From Rickettsiales bacterium (lineage in GTDB: Bacteria; Pseudomonadota; Alphaproteobacteria; Rickettsiales; UBA3002): a stretch of DNA of 5,759 nucleotides. The stretch spans positions 1 through 5,759 of the forward strand of contig PBPD01000143.1 in assembly GCA_002725445.1 (NCBI GenBank), written 5' to 3'. Positions 4,910-5,759 of the stretch are shown piece after piece (positions within the stretch are counted from its first letter, which is position 1; each line of letters begins with the position of its first letter). The notes beneath the pieces are model-generated. The model saw only the letters and a list, made by a program, of their open reading frames with translations. It made no database searches and had not been told where the DNA came from. The translations under genes and the position numbers were made by a program.

Positions 4910-5361
4910 CACGCCCACCGCTGGGGCTGACGCAATTTGCTCATGGCGCGCTGGCCAAAATAAAACGAAATGATACCGGCAAAAATCGCCTGATCTTCCG
5001 CCTGCCATAGCAGGCTGATAGCAGGTGGCCAGCTCGCATCCATCAGGCTGAACTGCAACAGCTTGACCACAAAATACAGCACAAAAAAGGCGTAGGCCAA
5101 CACAGGCCGCACCGTGCCATTAAGCGCATCCACCCAGCCAATGCCACTGTGATAGGTTTGGTAAAGCGCGGCCGTCTCTGCAATGTCTGCCTGCGTGTGA
5201 ATAGCTTCCAGTCGTTGATTCGAGCCTGCTTGCTGTTGTTGCAATTGCAGCTGCAATATCGCCAGCTCGTGCTTGCGGTCCTGCCAGTCGCGCAGCAGCT
5301 TAACGCCGTCCGGCACCAGCGACCCGAGAAACCCAACAATCGCCCCCAATAATGTAATCAT
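4909..5361 (-). CDS. Holin of the three-helix GTA type (GTA_holin_3TM-like)
   Basis: This inner-membrane protein would form the lesion that releases the endolysin. The 150-residue product has three hydrophobic segments: about 2-19 (ITLLGAIVGFLGSLV), 85-106 (RPVLAYAFFVLYFVVKLLQF) and 123-138 (QAIFAGIISFYFGQRA). A Q-rich, helical, polar stretch lies at 22-65. The W76-x-DALNGTVRP motif before helix 2 and the FYFGQRAM end of helix 3 are typical of the holins linked to gene-transfer-agent release in alphaproteobacteria. I choose ATG 5361-5359, since AGGAG (5373-5369) lies seven bases before it. A GTG at 5367 would have only one base of spacing. The upstream gene ends two bases before this ATG and the endolysin ATG overlaps this stop, so three genes are packed as one cassette. 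Confidence 0.85.
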   Translation of the reverse strand: MITLLGAIVGFLGSLVPDGVKLLRDWQDRKHELAILQLQLQQQQAGSNQRLEAIHTQADIAETAALYQTYHSGIGWVDALNGTVRPVLAYAFFVLYFVVKLLQFSLMDASWPPAISLLWQAEDQAIFAGIISFYFGQRAMSKLRQPQRWA

Positions 5362-5363
5362 AA

Positions 5364-5729
5364 TCACGCTCCTGTAAGTTTTAATAGTAATGCAGGCGGC
5401 ACCAACGCCGCCCCACCCATCGCCAGCCCGGCCACGCTCATACCCAGCACAAACCAGCGCATATTCTGCACCATGCCCTGCAGGCGCTGCACCGCGCGCG
5501 CCTGTGTGGCCACCTCACCCGCCAGCTCGCTATGGCGCTCTGCCAATGGGCGCAGCACTTCCAGCACCTCCAGCTGCCCACTGATTTTATGCAGCCATTG
5601 TTCGATATGGCGGTGTTTTTCTTCCATGCGCGCCAGCCGCACCTCCAGCGTTTCCTGCGCAATCAACGGCGCACCTGTCAGCGCCTCCTGTGCTCTGCGC
5701 TCTTCACACGGCATAGGCATAGATCGCAT
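5364..5729 (-). CDS. Coiled-coil protein with C-terminal membrane helix, lysis-cassette member
   Basis: The product is up to 121 residues. After a polar start comes a long helical region (about 25-90) rich in E, Q, R and L with heptad-like spacing, then one hydrophobic helix (about 92-114, FVLGMSVAGLAMGGAALVPP) and a short tail. This layout, N-terminal coil and C-terminal membrane anchor, is like small phage proteins of the XhlA or spanin type, and it sits directly before a holin and endolysin. I cannot identify the family by sequence. The start is uncertain: ATG at 5729, 5720 and 5714 are all in frame, none has a good ribosome site, and an in-frame TGA lies at 5756-5754. The gene probably overlaps the end of the gene before it, and its TGA is two bases before the holin ATG. 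Confidence 0.75.
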   Translation of the reverse strand: MRSMPMPCEERRAQEALTGAPLIAQETLEVRLARMEEKHRHIEQWLHKISGQLEVLEVLRPLAERHSELAGEVATQARAVQRLQGMVQNMRWFVLGMSVAGLAMGGAALVPPALLLKLTGA

Positions 5730-5759
5730 CGCCTGTGCGCCCCGCCAGATACATCATGC
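5704..5759 (-). CDS. 3' end of an unidentified upstream gene
   Basis: A leftward frame enters from the window edge and ends at TGA 5706-5704, reading MMYLAGRTGDAIYAYAV at its C-terminus. It overlaps the possible starts of the next gene by 11 to 26 bases, which is common in packed phage-like operons. With only 18 codons visible the frame could be chance. The adjoining cassette suggests a late structural or lysis gene, but the sequence does not show which. Confidence 0.4.
   Translation of the reverse strand, partial: MMYLAGRTGDAIYAYAV

Noticed and set aside
1..5759. CRISPR arrays, tRNA or rRNA genes, insertion sequences
   Set aside because: I saw no regularly spaced repeats, tRNA-like cloverleaf, rRNA motif, transposase frame or terminal inverted repeats.

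Overview
The window looks like alphaproteobacterial DNA. Hfq (803-1084) carries the alphaproteobacterial form of the central loop, one residue longer between the FDNF and YKHAI motifs than in E. coli. The hfq-hflX gene pair, a GTA_holin_3TM-type holin, a full CtrA-type box (TTAA-N7-TTAAC) and a GANTC site fit the same class. I cannot name a genus with confidence.

Left part (1-802): the 5' part of an unrecognised acidic gene runs leftward out of the window. Behind it lies an AT-rich, 485-base region without an evident protein gene of normal size. It holds a perfect DnaA box next to a GANTC site, a strong leftward intrinsic terminator with eight Ts, a leftward promoter-like pair with a CtrA-type box against its -35, and a promoter-like site for hfq. 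The terminator has no known gene behind it, so I infer a leftward small RNA of about 95 nt (441-537), divergent from hfq.

Centre (803-2623): hfq and hflX run rightward 11 bases apart and are probably one operon, as in many proteobacteria. A small leftward lipoprotein gene converges on hflX.

Region 2624-3114: a second AT-rich stretch of about 490 bases. It holds several hairpins, a leftward terminator-like hairpin at 2882-2912, a TATAAT box followed by a possible short rightward transcript, and the clear leftward terminator (3061-3090) of the next gene.

Right part (3115-5759): all genes run leftward. In transcription order they are: the 3' tail of an unknown gene, a coiled-coil protein with a C-terminal membrane helix, a three-helix holin, a GH24 endolysin, a small two-helix membrane protein, and a 267-residue acidic coiled-coil protein with hydrophobic C-terminal helices. 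The first three complete genes are packed with overlapping or nearly touching starts and stops. They form a lysis cassette of a prophage or gene-transfer-agent-like element: the holin would let the signal-less endolysin reach the peptidoglycan. The last two genes are unrecognised and share a similar C-terminal hydrophobic layout. Whether they belong to the phage-like element is open.
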